Origin: Pseudomonas anguilliseptica
GTDB taxonomy: Bacteria > Pseudomonadota > Gammaproteobacteria > Pseudomonadales > Pseudomonadaceae
Assembly (NCBI RefSeq): GCF_900105355.1
Contig: NZ_FNSC01000001.1
Span: 3,100,001-3,164,000 of the forward strand
DNA length: 64,000 nucleotides
Direction of reading: 5' to 3'
This document shows, one piece after another, positions 45,589 through 54,981 of the stretch. A program made the translations under genes and the position numbers. The notes under the pieces are model-generated. The model was not told the origin of the DNA. It ran no database searches and saw only the letters and a list, made by a program, of their open reading frames with translations. Numbering within the stretch: the first letter of the stretch is position 1; every line of letters begins with the position of its first letter.

Positions 45589-46539
45589 ATGAAGAAGTAT
45601 TTCCTGCTTTACGCCAAAGGCATCGCCATGGGCGCGGCCGATGTGGTGCCCGGCGTATCTGGCGGCACCGTCGCCTTTATTACCGGTATCTACGATGAGC
45701 TGCTGCGTTCTATCGCCAGTATTCCGGCCGCGGCCATAATGTTGTTGCGCGGGCGCGGGCGCGGGCGTGTGCGCGATGCCTGGCAGGCAGCCAATGCCAC
45801 CTTTCTGCTGATTCTGCTGCTGGGCATCATGACCAGCGTGCTGAGCCTGGCACGACTGATTACTTACCTGCTGGCCGAACACCCCATACCGGTGTGGTCG
45901 TTCTTCTTTGGTTTGATTCTGGTCTCTGCGCATCTGGTGGCACGGGAGATCCAGCGCTGGAACTGGAGTCGGGGCTTGAGCTTCGCCCTCGGCGGCGGCT
46001 TTGCCTACTGGATTACCGTGGCCTCGCCGGTGCAGTTGGACAGCGATCCGTTCAGTCTATTTATCGCCGGGGCCATTGCCATCTGCGCGATGATCCTGCC
46101 GGGGATCTCCGGCAGCTTTATTCTGGTGCTGCTGGGCCTTTACTCGGTAGTGCTGGGGGCGGTGAAGAGCTTCGATCTGGCCCTGCTGGCGGTGTTTGCC
46201 GCGGGCTGCCTGGTCGGCCTGGTCAGCTTCGCCAGTCTGTTGCGCTGGCTGCTGGTGCGCTGGCGCGACCTCAGTCTGGCCTTTCTTACCGGCCTGATGC
46301 TGGGGTCGTTGAACAAGATCTGGCCCTGGAAGGAAACCCTGACCTGGCGGACTGATAGCCACGGCGAACAGGTACCGCTGCTGCAAGCCAATCTGTTGCC
46401 TGCGCAATTCGCCGAAATCAGCGGCCAGAACCCGCAGTTGCTGCTGGCCATTGTCCTGGCGATTGCTGGCATCCTGCTGGTGCTGGGCTTGGAGTGGCTG
46501 GCTGGGCGTAACCCGCAAAGCGCTGGTGATAACCCATAA
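45589..46539 (+). CDS. DUF368 polytopic membrane protein
   Basis: A 316-residue inner-membrane protein with about eight hydrophobic segments and the family signature KGIAMGAADVVPGVSGGTVAFITGIY near the N-terminus and a second, inverted-type copy MILPGISGSFILVLLGLY around residue 175. DUF368 proteins have been implicated in undecaprenyl phosphate recycling (PopT group); that is family knowledge and not proven here. The start at 45589 is preferred because MKKYFLLYAKG fits the family. It lies between pcm and nlpD. Confidence 0.9.
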   Translation: MKKYFLLYAKGIAMGAADVVPGVSGGTVAFITGIYDELLRSIASIPAAAIMLLRGRGRGRVRDAWQAANATFLLILLLGIMTSVLSLARLITYLLAEHPIPVWSFFFGLILVSAHLVAREIQRWNWSRGLSFALGGGFAYWITVASPVQLDSDPFSLFIAGAIAICAMILPGISGSFILVLLGLYSVVLGAVKSFDLALLAVFAAGCLVGLVSFASLLRWLLVRWRDLSLAFLTGLMLGSLNKIWPWKETLTWRTDSHGEQVPLLQANLLPAQFAEISGQNPQLLLAIVLAIAGILLVLGLEWLAGRNPQSAGDNP

Positions 46540-46589
46540 TTGCGGCACAATGCACGCCAGTTAGATGTAAGCAGTTTTGCCCGAGGGAG

Positions 46590-47453
46590 ATGCAGGTGAG
46601 TTTCACAGCCATTCAATTGCCGATTCGCGCCAGCAGTGCTCGTACTCTGTTGAGTGGTCTTGTCCTCGGTGCGTTGCTCAGCGCTTGTGCAAGCCCGCCT
46701 CCGGGTGGCGTTAAGGTGGTTGACCGTACTCAGGGCGGCGCTACTCAGGCGCCGCAGCGCCAGCCGGTCAGCAGTGGCCAGTATCAGGTGCAACGTGGCG
46801 ATACGCTGTATTCGATTGCGTTCCGTTTCGGCTGGGACTGGAAGGCGCTGGCTGCACGGAATGGCATTGCGCCGCCTTACCTGATCCGGGTTGGTCAGAT
46901 CATTCGCTTTGATGGTCAGCCTGCCGCCCGTCCGCCCGTGGTCGCCAAGGCGCCTGTGGTCGTTACACCGCCGCCTGGCCGGGCTAGTACCCCCATCCAG
47001 ACTCGCGCCCCCAAAACCCAACCACCAGCGCCGGTGAAAACCACTCCAAGCGTTACCGCGTTACCTCCGACTAAGCGCTCTGCATCGGGTTGGCTGTGGC
47101 CTTCCAGTGGGCCGGTTATCGGGCGTTTTTCATCAAACGGCAGTTTGAATAAAGGCATTGATATCGCCGGAGAATTGGGCCAGCCTGTTTTGGCTGCGTC
47201 TGATGGTTCAGTGGTCTATGCCGGGAGTGGTTTACGGGGCTACGGCGAATTAGTGATCATCAAACATAGCGATACCTACGTAAGCGCTTACGGTCACAAC
47301 CGCAGGCTGTTGGTGCAGGAGGGGCAAAAGGTCAAAGCCGGGCAGAAAATTGCCGAAATGGGTTCCACAGGAACCGACCGGGTGAAACTTCATTTTGAAG
47401 TACGCCGCCAAGGTAAACCTGTCGACCCTCTGCAATACCTGCCGCGACGTTGA
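46590..47453 (+). CDS. nlpD: Lipoprotein NlpD (LysM + degenerate M23)
   Basis: A 287-residue outer-membrane lipoprotein that activates the cell-division amidase AmiC. A signal peptide with lipobox LLSAC (Cys33) is followed by a LysM domain (YQVQRGDTLYSIAFRFGW, cut), a Pro-rich linker (about 110-170) and a LytM/M23 domain. The metal-site His positions look replaced (NKGIDIAG in place of HxGxD, KLHFEV in place of HxH), as expected for a non-catalytic activator. The rpoS promoter is normally inside this gene. Confidence 0.93.
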   Translation: MQVSFTAIQLPIRASSARTLLSGLVLGALLSACASPPPGGVKVVDRTQGGATQAPQRQPVSSGQYQVQRGDTLYSIAFRFGWDWKALAARNGIAPPYLIRVGQIIRFDGQPAARPPVVAKAPVVVTPPPGRASTPIQTRAPKTQPPAPVKTTPSVTALPPTKRSASGWLWPSSGPVIGRFSSNGSLNKGIDIAGELGQPVLAASDGSVVYAGSGLRGYGELVIIKHSDTYVSAYGHNRRLLVQEGQKVKAGQKIAEMGSTGTDRVKLHFEVRRQGKPVDPLQYLPRR

Positions 47454-47558
47454 TCTAGCGCTAGCCTGTCTCCATCACGTGGGAGGGACAGGCTTTGGTG
47501 TAACCAGGGATTCGGTCGCGCTAGGGCTTGCTGTCGAACTCAGCAAGGAATAACAAAA

Positions 47559-48569
47559 ATGGCTCTTAATAAAAAAGAAGCGCCGGAGTTTGACGTCGAT
47601 GATGAAGTGCTCCTGATGGAGCCCGCTATTGTCCTTGACGATGATTCAGACGAAGAAGCGCAACCGCCACTTTCCCGCAGCAAAGTAAAAGCTTCCACCG
47701 CTAGCAGCAAGCAGCATAAATACATCGATTACACCCGCGCGCTCGACGCCACCCAGTTGTATCTCAACGAAATCGGCTTTTCTCCTCTCCTAACCCCTGA
47801 AGAAGAAGTGTTCTTTGCGCGCCTGGCGCAGAAGGGCGACCCTGCTGGCCGCAAGCGCATGATCGAAAGCAATCTGCGCCTGGTCGTGAAAATCGCCCGT
47901 CGTTACGTCAATCGCGGCTTGTCCCTGCTGGATTTGATTGAAGAGGGCAACCTCGGTCTGATCCGCGCGGTGGAGAAATTCGACCCTGAGCGTGGTTTCC
48001 GTTTTTCGACCTATGCCACCTGGTGGATCCGCCAGACCATCGAACGGGCGATCATGAATCAGACCCGTACTATTCGTTTACCTATTCATGTGGTCAAAGA
48101 GCTCAACGTCTACCTACGTGCTGCTCGCGAATTGACCCAGAAGCTCGACCACGAGCCTTCGGCAGAAGAAATTGCCAACCTGCTGGAAAAACCGGTAGGT
48201 GAAGTCAAACGCATGCTCGGTCTGAATGAGCGTGTTTCCTCGGTGGATGTTTCACTGGGCCAGGATTCGGACAAGACCCTGCTCGATACCCTGACCGATG
48301 ACCGCCCGACCGATCCTTGCGAGTTGCTGCAGGACGATGATCTATCGCAGAGCATCGATCAGTGGCTGTCTGAATTGACTGACAAGCAGCGTGAGGTGGT
48401 GATTCGCCGCTTTGGCTTGCGCGGCCATGAAAGCTGTACGTTGGAAGAAGTTGGCCAGGAAATCGGCCTGACCCGTGAGCGTGTGCGGCAAATTCAGGTT
48501 GAAGCCCTCAAGCGTTTGCGGGAAATTCTGGAGAAGAATGGCCTGTCGAGCGACTCACTGTTCCAGTGA
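47559..48569 (+). CDS. rpoS: Stationary-phase sigma factor RpoS (sigma 38)
   Basis: A 336-residue group 2 sigma factor. Region 1.2 is [21 protein letters not shown]; region 2 has [37 protein letters not shown] (in part) with the -10 recognition helix; region 4 ends [28 protein letters not shown] (in part). The length matches Pseudomonas RpoS. It follows nlpD with a 105-nt gap containing a GC-rich inverted repeat (47464-47496). Confidence 0.97.
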   Translation: MALNKKEAPEFDVDDEVLLMEPAIVLDDDSDEEAQPPLSRSKVKASTASSKQHKYIDYTRALDATQLYLNEIGFSPLLTPEEEVFFARLAQKGDPAGRKRMIESNLRLVVKIARRYVNRGLSLLDLIEEGNLGLIRAVEKFDPERGFRFSTYATWWIRQTIERAIMNQTRTIRLPIHVVKELNVYLRAARELTQKLDHEPSAEEIANLLEKPVGEVKRMLGLNERVSSVDVSLGQDSDKTLLDTLTDDRPTDPCELLQDDDLSQSIDQWLSELTDKQREVVIRRFGLRGHESCTLEEVGQEIGLTRERVRQIQVEALKRLREILEKNGLSSDSLFQ

Positions 48570-48588
48570 GCTTGATGCGTTAACACTC

Positions 48589-48614
48589 AACCCGGCCTTG
48601 GCCGGGTTTTTTGT
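48589..48614 (+). terminator. Intrinsic terminator after rpoS
   Basis: AACCCGGCC and GGCCGGGTT pair perfectly around TT, followed by TTTT, 20 nt after the rpoS stop. No rsmZ-like RNA follows, unlike in P. aeruginosa where rsmZ lies next to rpoS. Confidence 0.85.
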
Positions 48615-48696
48615 GCCCGTTCCATGCCAGCTATCCTCACAAGTAATGGGGGGCGTATAATCGAGTCCTCCAAAGTAAAGAAATTACCCAATAAAA

Positions 48697-50726
48697 ATGT
48701 CAGAACACAATTTTCATTCGACGTATCGTCCTGATATCGACGGTCTACGTGCCCTTGCCATCCTTCCTGTAGTTGCTTATCACGCATTCCCACGCTTTGC
48801 GCCAGGCGGATTCATCGGGGTTGATATATTTTTCGTCATCTCCGGCTATCTGATCTCGATGATCATTTTCAAGAGTTTGATGAACAATAACTTCGTCTTC
48901 ACGGAGTTCTACGCTCATCGAATCAAGCGAATTTTCCCTGCCTTGATACTGGTGGCAGGATCTTGTTACACATTTGGATGGTTCGCATTACTGCCTGACG
49001 AATTCAAGCAACTAGGCAAGCATATAGCCGCAGGAATGGGGTTTGTACAGAATTTTGTACTCTGGAAAGAAGCAGGATATTTCGACGTTGCTTCCGACCA
49101 GAAACCGCTCCTCCACTTGTGGTCGCTTGCTATTGAAGAGCAGTTTTACCTTATCTACCCCCTTCTGATATGGTTGGCGTGGAAGGTACGATTGAACGTC
49201 CTGGCCGGGATCATCTTGCTCGGCATAACTTAACCTCAAAGGTGTCCATCAGGATCCAGTAAAGGCATTCTTTGCTCCCCATACTCGCTTCTGGGAATTA
49301 ATGGCGGGATCCATCCTGGCATACATCTATGTGTTTAGAGCATGGAGGCCATCCTTTACTCGTTGGGTAGATGCCGGAGTATTTAATCGGGTGTTCTTTC
49401 GTGAACCTCCAGCAGAGGAGGTTCGAGGAGCACTGTCGGCAAGCAGCCTGTCCTTCATCGGGTTGGCATTGGTCGTTTATTCGATTGCCGGATATGACCA
49501 CACCATGCCCTACCCCGGATCACGTGCGCTTGCCCCAGTACTGGGCGCCTTACTTCTGATCCTTGCCGGCCCACAGGCGTGGGTGAATCGGAAATTGCTG
49601 GCGAATAAAGCGTTGGTCTGGATTGGGTTAATCAGTTATCCGCTTTACTTGTGGCATTGGCCACTGCTGTCATTCGCCCGCATCGTTGAATCCGAAACAC
49701 CATCACCTGAAATCCGAATTGCGGCAGTGTTGCTCAGCTTTATTCTTGCTGCGCTGACGTATTACCTGATCGAGAAGCCAATCAGGTATGGTCGTTCAAC
49801 TTGGCGAAAAGTCACGCCACTGTGCGTGCTTGCTGTGGTAGTTGGTTATGTTGGATGGCACACATTCGAGAAGAATGGATTTTTATACAGAGGCATCGCT
49901 AAAGGATACGATGTTTTTTCATACAGCCAACATTGGGATGGCTGGGGACGATGTGAAACTGTTACCAATACGAAGGGAATGGGTGGGTGTCGGATTCTTT
50001 ATGAAAAAAACCTATCGATATTCTTGTCATAGGCGACAGTCACGCAGGGCATCTTGCTTCAGGACTGAAATCGGCGCTCACAGGAAAAAACATAAATATT
50101 TCAGTGATGCTATACGCAGGATGTTTTCCAACATACTCCGTGAGACAAGAGGGGTTTTCATATTTAGGCTGCCCTGATGCTCTTATAGAGCAAGCTCTAA
50201 ATTACGCAATCAAAACACCATCAATAAAAACGGTCATTCTTAGTGGTTACTCAGCTTTGAAAATTCAAGTGAATCGCTTTCACGAACCACAGACATTGTC
50301 GCAAGGACAAGTTGAAAAAAATAGAGATATTTTAATGGCCGGACTAGAGAAAACGTTTTCAGCTCTTGTCAATTCCGGGAAAACCATAATTTATGTTAAT
50401 GACAATCCAGAGCTGCTAGCCGACCCGAAATCGTGCGTAGAACGGATGGGCATTATAAATGCGATATTAAAATACCAAAAACATTATATTTAAACAGAAC
50501 TCTTATGTATCGCAACATGATTGGCGAGCTTCAGAATAAGTATCCAACCATTTCATTTACAGATACCGCTGGCTTTTTCTGTGACGATAGTTACTGCTAT
50601 GGTGCTGGCGCCGGAGGTTTGTGGTATGCTACTAGGGATCACCTCACAACAGCTGGAAGTCGTGAGTTTGTAAAATCTTTTATTAAATTGATTGATCAAC
50701 AATCACAATCGTCCAACAGTCGATGA
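48697..50726 (+). pseudogene. Acyltransferase-3/SGNH O-acetyltransferase (OafA type), three frame breaks
   Basis: The remains of a roughly 660-residue membrane O-acyltransferase that would acetylate surface polysaccharide. Segment 1 (48697-49233) has [17 protein letters not shown], the catalytic His in [20 protein letters not shown] and [15 protein letters not shown]. Segment 2 (about 49234-50010) has the last membrane helices and LIEKPIRYG. Segment 3 (from about 50010) holds the SGNH domain (VIGDSHAGHLASGL). Segment 4 (to 50726) ends it with the Asp-His box ATRDHLTTAGS. Breaks are near 49232 (two bases missing modulo 3), in the A7 run at 50004-50010 (one base missing), and near 50452 (one base missing). 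Base composition falls toward the end, suggesting transfer. Confidence 0.85.
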
Positions 50727-50731
50727 TCATC

Positions 50732-50758
50732 TGGACAGTGTGATGGTCCCGCTATAAT
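50732..50758 (+). promoter_or_regulatory. Candidate promoter of the truncated tRNA-Gly
   Basis: TGGACA (50732-50737) and TATAAT (50753-50758) are 15 nt apart, slightly short. The -10 ends 13 nt before the tRNA 5' end, a normal distance for a stable-RNA promoter. Confidence 0.5.
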
Positions 50759-50771
50759 CTTCGGGACTTTG

Positions 50772-50822
50772 GCGGGCGTCGTATAATGGCATTACCTGAG
50801 CTTCCCAAGCTCATTAGTAGAG
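50772..50822 (+). pseudogene. 5' part of a tRNA-Gly(CCC), 3' half missing
   Basis: The sequence matches a tRNA-Gly from position 1 to the end of the anticodon arm: acceptor strand GCGGGCG (50772-50778), TC, D-arm GTATAATGGCATTAC, anticodon stem TGAGC / GCTCA (50797-50801, 50809-50813) with loop TTCCCAA, anticodon CCC at 50804-50806. After about 50822 there is no T-arm (no TTCGA-type loop) and nothing pairs with the acceptor strand. tRNA genes are common integrase targets, and an integrase stub lies 3.4 kb away, but no duplicated 3' end was found in the window. Confidence 0.75.
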
Positions 50823-51006
50823 GCTCACGACCACCGTCACCACTGTGGAACCGCAACGGTTCCAGCGATCTTGATGATCGAGACGGTACCGGGACTCACC
50901 CGACCATTCCTGTCACCAGTCCATGTAATCCCGCCTGAGCCACCGTTGTGCCGTTGCCATTTCCATGGGCGATGATTACGGTAAGGGACTGAGTGGGATC
51001 GGATAA
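50823..51006. other. Non-coding scar between tRNA fragment and rep-like gene
   Basis: About 185 bp with no recognisable gene. Short open frames exist on both strands, but none gives a coherent protein. It is the left junction region of the mobile-element scar. Confidence 0.4.
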
Positions 51007-51351
51007 TCGGATACCGGGTGGGTTCCGAGGGTGGAAGGCAGGCCCTATACCTTTGGCCCAGACCAACCGCCAAAATATGTTCGAGTTTGGATCAGTCCAG
51101 AAAACTTCAATTTCGAAACCGAAACAGACCCCATCAAGCAAGAGATTTCCGGGAGCGGAGTCATTCCAGAGATTTTGACGGGGTACGGACCGATAAGTGG
51201 GCTACCGGAATACAACTGGAAGGACCCCTACCTCACACTGTATGCAAATATATTGTCTGCTCAGAGGGCATCGAAAAATAGCCTGCGCCAGAACTTTATT
51301 GATCTGTAAGCGCTCCATAGACCCCACCTCCCTCTGGAGAGGTTTTGCGTT

Positions 51352-52908
51352 TTACAGTGGCGTCGTTGGTTGGCAGTTCCAAGGCAGCAGCGCTTCGTAG
51401 GCTTCAACGCTGTTGGCCAGCGGCAGGCGTTCGAGGACATGGCGCAACCAGGCGTAGGGCTCCTGGCCATTGGTCTTGGCGGTTTCCACCAGGCTGTAGA
51501 GTTGGGCGCTGGCGGTCGCGCCTTTCGGCGTGTCGCTGAACAGCCAGTTCTTGCGACCTATGACGAAGGGCCGGATCGCGCGCTCGGCAGCGTTGTTATC
51601 GATCGGCAGGTGGCCAGCCTCGATGTAGCGTTCGAGTCGGCTCCAGTTGCTCGCCAGGTAGTTCACTGCTTTGCCCAGGGCATTCTGCGCCGTGACCTGC
51701 GGCTGGGTTTTCTCCAGCCAGGTCTTGAGCTGATCGAGGAGCGGTAGGCTGTGCTGCTGGCGGCCCCGGTAGCGCTGTTCATCGCTGGCATCCTTAAGTT
51801 CGCGCTCGATGCCGTAGAGCTTGTTGATCATCCCCAACGCGATGTCGGCACGCCCGGTTTTGCCCTTCGGTTGCACCTTTTGCGCTTCGACGAACTTGCG
51901 CCGCGCATGCGCCCAGCAGGCCAGGCGCTCAACACCTTGTTGTGCGGCCACGGCGTTGTAGCCGGCGTAATCGTCGGTCATCAGGTAGCCGCGATAACCG
52001 TCGAGCAGGCGCAGCGGCACCTCCTGCGCGCGGCTGGTTGTGTAGTCGAAGAGGATCACCGGTTTGCCAGGCGGGCCACCGGTCTGCACCCACATCCAGG
52101 AGTGGCTGCTCGGATCGCGCCCAGGCTCCTTGAGCACCTGCACGCGGGTTTCATCGCAGTGGATCACCGGACTGTCCAGCAGCCTGTCGCGCATCAGGTT
52201 GAGCAACGGTTGTAGCAGTTCGCCGCACTGGATCACCCAGCGCGCCAGGGTCTGCCGGGGGATGTCGATGCCATGGCGACTGAGCATCTTTTCGAAGCGA
52301 TACAGTGGGATGCCGTCGGCGTATTTGCTGGTCAGCAGCATCGCCAGCACGCTCGGGCTGGCCAGCCTTTTCTCGATCAGTTGGGCCGGTTTGTCAGCGG
52401 TGACCGGCGCGCTTTCGCAGGCCTTGCAGGCATAGGTCTTGCGAATGTGGCGGATCACCTGAACCTGCATCGGGATGATTTCCAGCTGCTCGCTGGTTTC
52501 TTCGCCGATGGCCTGCTTGCGGCAACCGCATTCGCAGGTCAGTTCGTGTTCGGGCAGTTCGTGGATGACCTCGACACGCGGTAGTTCGGCCGGTAACGGC
52601 TTGCGCTTGCCGCGGCGCTTGGTCGGCGCAACGACTTCTTCCTCGACCTCAGCGGCCGGAGCTTCAGCCGCCGCTTCGGCCAGGCTTTCCGCTTCGTTGA
52701 ACATCTCTAGCTGCGGTGAATCCGGGTCGCTGCTCTGCTCGGATTTACGGCCGAACAGGCGCTGGATCAACAGCGCGTTTTGTTCGCGCAGGCGCTCGAT
52801 CTGCCCATCCTTGTCCTTGGCCAATTCCTGCGCCGACGACAACACCTCAGCGAGCAATTGCTTGAGCGCGGCGGGGTCATCAGGAAGGGTTTCGGGCACA
52901 GAAATCAT
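51352..52908 (-). CDS. tnpC: IS66 transposase TnpC, copy 1
   Basis: A 518-residue DDE transposase of IS66. It has an N-terminal coiled coil and [10 protein letters not shown] region, a zinc-binding CECGCRKQA, the DDE domain with [12 protein letters not shown] and [14 protein letters not shown], and the C-terminal [20 protein letters not shown] (catalytic Glu). Its protein is identical to that of copy 2. One silent base difference (TTG against CTG Leu) was noticed near the 3' end. Confidence 0.95.
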   Translation of the reverse strand: MISVPETLPDDPAALKQLLAEVLSSAQELAKDKDGQIERLREQNALLIQRLFGRKSEQSSDPDSPQLEMFNEAESLAEAAAEAPAAEVEEEVVAPTKRRGKRKPLPAELPRVEVIHELPEHELTCECGCRKQAIGEETSEQLEIIPMQVQVIRHIRKTYACKACESAPVTADKPAQLIEKRLASPSVLAMLLTSKYADGIPLYRFEKMLSRHGIDIPRQTLARWVIQCGELLQPLLNLMRDRLLDSPVIHCDETRVQVLKEPGRDPSSHSWMWVQTGGPPGKPVILFDYTTSRAQEVPLRLLDGYRGYLMTDDYAGYNAVAAQQGVERLACWAHARRKFVEAQKVQPKGKTGRADIALGMINKLYGIERELKDASDEQRYRGRQQHSLPLLDQLKTWLEKTQPQVTAQNALGKAVNYLASNWSRLERYIEAGHLPIDNNAAERAIRPFVIGRKNWLFSDTPKGATASAQLYSLVETAKTNGQEPYAWLRHVLERLPLANSVEAYEALLPWNCQPTTPL

Positions 52909-52926
52909 GCCGTGGATTATACCGGC

Positions 52927-53286
52927 TCAGGTGACGAACCTAGGGGTCAAAACCTGGTGCGGCCGGTTGCGCCACAGGTCGATACCGTCCAACAACCAGT
53001 TCAACTCCTGGGCCGTCAGCACGATCGCATCTTCGCCAGGTTCCGGATGCGACTTGAAGCGTTCAGCCTCCAATCGCTTGAGCCACAGGCAAAAGCCGTT
53101 GCGCTCCCAATACAAAATCTTCACCCGGCTGCGCGCGCGGTTGAGGAAGACGAACAGCACCGGGTCGAACACCGCCACCTTGATATCCAGCTCGACCAGG
53201 GCGGCCAGGCCATCGATGGATTTTCGGAAATCCACCGGCTTGGGGTATAGATAGACTTTTTCGACTTTGGCGTCGGGGCGCATCAT
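52927..53286 (-). CDS. tnpB: IS66 accessory protein TnpB, copy 1
   Basis: A 119-residue IS66 Orf2 protein (KVYLYPKPVDFRKSIDGLAALV, in part; FVFLNRARSRVKILYW). The start at 53286 (MMRPDAKVEKV) follows TGGAG at 9 nt; a 131-residue form from 53322 is also open. It is needed for transposition with TnpC in IS66 elements by an unclear mechanism. Confidence 0.92.
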   Translation of the reverse strand: MMRPDAKVEKVYLYPKPVDFRKSIDGLAALVELDIKVAVFDPVLFVFLNRARSRVKILYWERNGFCLWLKRLEAERFKSHPEPGEDAIVLTAQELNWLLDGIDLWRNRPHQVLTPRFVT

Positions 53287-54162
53287 GACGGCTGGCTCCA
53301 GAAAGAAATTGGAGCTCAGCATTGGCTGGCCTGCGGATCATTTGTAGATGAGGTTTATGGAGCGCTTACATTGATCTTAAGGCTTACAACGGATGGAGCG
53401 TCGAGGAAATTGATCGCAATGCAGCTACTGCATCCAGCGGTGCAGAGCACGCAAAGCTTGGTGAGGCACTCCGTAGGGAAAAGCGCATCCATCGAATTCT
53501 TGACGCTGAAGTGCTCAACCACATCCAAGTCGATGACCTGAAACGCAAGAGTGATGGAGGGAAATCCCTGTCCGACAGCGAGCAGGATGGAATAACTCGT
53601 TACTTCATTGAGCATTTCTACTACACACCTGTCACTTACGAACTCATCGTCAAAGATGATGAAAGCAAGCACCAAGAACAGATTCGCATGTTCGAGCAGG
53701 TTATTGCAGGTGAACTCGGGACGACTACAAGAGAGAATGAACTTCGTTCCAAGGTGCGACTGCTGGTTGAGCTGTATAAATCTGCTGGAATTTTCTCCGG
53801 CTCCGAATTTGACACCTCGGCAACGATCTCAAAAGAAAGTTTGAAGCCATTCGTGGCAGTCTGCAAAAAGCAGAAGGTGAAAATCGAGCGTGTTCTCGGC
53901 GTTACTCTTCGTAATGACTACACCGGTAAACCGATGCAACAACTCAGTCAGTTTCTGGGAATGTCCGGCATCAAGACGTTGAAGCAAAAATCGGCAAAGA
54001 AGAACAGTCAGAAAGTCTATCAATACAAAATTGACGCTGTTGCCCTTGGTGAGATTCAAGAAATCGTGAAGCGGCGTAAATCCAAGTCGTCACTGCCATA
54101 AGCGACCGAAGCTAATGGTCTGACCTGTTGCCCACTCACGTATTGGAATTGATGGTGGAGTT

Positions 54163-54387
54163 ATGCGGGTTACAGAGCAATCCATCATGGGCGTCATCAA
54201 GCGAGGCAATTCAAAGTTCTGGTACATCCAGTTCCAGCACAACGGTCAGACCTTTATCAAGTCATCGAAGACGACTGACAAGAAAATTGCCGAGATGATA
54301 GAGGCGGATTGGCGGAAGAAGTTGATTCTCAACGAGGTTGTTGGAATTAAGGACCGTGCTGATTTCGATGAAATTCTAAGGATGGTC
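54163..54387 (+). pseudogene. Tyrosine integrase, N-terminal stub
   Basis: About 75 codons resembling the N-terminal arm-binding part of phage or island integrases (MGVIKRGNSKFWYIQFQHNG and TFIKSSKTTDKKIAEMIEADW, each cut). Homologous text ends near FDEILRM, where the frame runs into a different sequence that looks like the end of an IS5-family element. The core-binding and catalytic domains (R..H..R..Y) are absent. The start at 54163 has GTGGAG 6 nt before it. Confidence 0.65.
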
Positions 54388-54898
54388 TGAAATAGCCCGA
54401 TATTTCAGGCTGACTTCAGCCCTTGCTGATTTTTAAAGCGACGATTCGAGGAGAAACGATCAAATCGTCCGCTCATTTCAGTGTTTCTGGTCGCTGCGAT
54501 AACCTCGCCGCAACCATTTCCCACATTACAGGCGCACCTCTCCTGCATTCGTCAGTAAATGTCGACGGGCCATCCACAGGTTCGACAGGGCGAACAGCGT
54601 TACCAGTTGTGCGGTGTTTTTGGCCAGGCCACGGAAGCGCGTCTTCACATAACCGAACTGGCGCTTGAACACGCGAAACGGATGCTCGACCTTGGCGCGC
54701 ACTTGGGCTTTGGCCTTCTCGATCTTGCGCTTGGCTTTGTATAACCCGCTGCGCTTATCGAGCTTCCTGTAGGTGCTGCGGCGTGCCGCCACCTGCCAGA
54801 TTACCTTCCGACCTTCATGCTCCGGACGCTTTTCGACACCGGTGTAACCTGCGTCAGTACACACCACGTTTTCGTCGCCGTGCAGCAGTTTGTCTACC
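54385..54898 (-). mobile_element. IS5-family element remnant, 3' end
   Basis: Contains the C-terminal part of an IS5-type transposase on the minus strand (stop at 54526; reads back to 54898 where IS66 copy 2 begins). The outer end is probably near 54385, where the integrase homology stops; the terminal repeat was not confirmed because the other end is missing. Confidence 0.7.
54526..54898 (-). pseudogene. IS5-family transposase, C-terminal fragment
   Basis: About 123 codons are left, with the DDE-domain tail VVCTDAGYTGVEKRPEH (second catalytic Asp), then HPFRVFKRQFGYVKTRFRGL with the Y-(2)-R-(3)-E-(6)-K-like pattern (the Glu is in KAKVRAKVEHPF) and LFALSNLWMARR. Everything upstream of the D-A-G-Y strand was lost at the IS66 boundary. 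Confidence 0.85.
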
Positions 54899-54981
54899 GT
54901 AAGCGCTCCATAAACCTCATCTACAAATGATCCGCAGGCCAGCCAATGCTGAGCTCCAATTTCTTTCTGGAGCCAGCCGTC

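Larger units (their letters stand above)
51306..53369 (-). mobile_element. IS66-family insertion sequence, copy 1 (2,064 bp)
   Basis: Terminal inverted repeats start GTAAGCGCTCCATARACC at both ends (51306 inward; 53369 inward on the other strand). The 8-bp direct repeat ATTGATCT flanks it (51298-51305 and 53370-53377), the target-site size typical of IS66. It carries tnpB and tnpC on the minus strand; there is no room for a tnpA. It interrupts the replication-like gene. Confidence 0.95.
51007..54101 (+). pseudogene. Replication-protein-like gene, N-terminus lost, split by IS66 copy 1
   Basis: Two coding pieces, 51007-51305 and 53378-54101, join into one 340-codon frame if 51306-53377 (the IS66 element plus one 8-bp target repeat) is removed; the junction reads NFIDLKAYNGWSVEEIDRN. 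A stop at 51004-51006 marks the lost 5' part. The protein is soluble, charged and alpha/beta. It resembles, from memory, the C-terminal part of large mobile-element or plasmid replication proteins of the DUF3854/CyRepA1 type (LDAEVLNHIQVDDLK, EHFYYTPVTYELI, IERVLGVTLRNDYTGKP); that family call is uncertain. The nearby integrase stub supports an integrated-element origin. The second piece alone (from GTG 53511, 196 residues) might still be translated. Confidence 0.7.

Noticed and set aside
45744-45775. GCGGGCGCGGGCGCGGGCGT tandem run in the DUF368 gene as a switch
   Set aside because: It encodes an in-frame RGRGRGRVRD loop between membrane segments and the gene is open; the 6-bp period would not shift the frame.
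47464-47496. Hairpin between nlpD and rpoS as a terminator
   Set aside because: The pairing (AGCCTGTC / GACAGGCT) is good, but there is no T-tract and rpoS is normally co-transcribed; a leader structure is as likely, so no function is claimed.
50781-50788. TATAAT-like GTATAATG as a second promoter
   Set aside because: These bases are the D-arm of the tRNA-Gly fragment, so the match is explained by tRNA structure.
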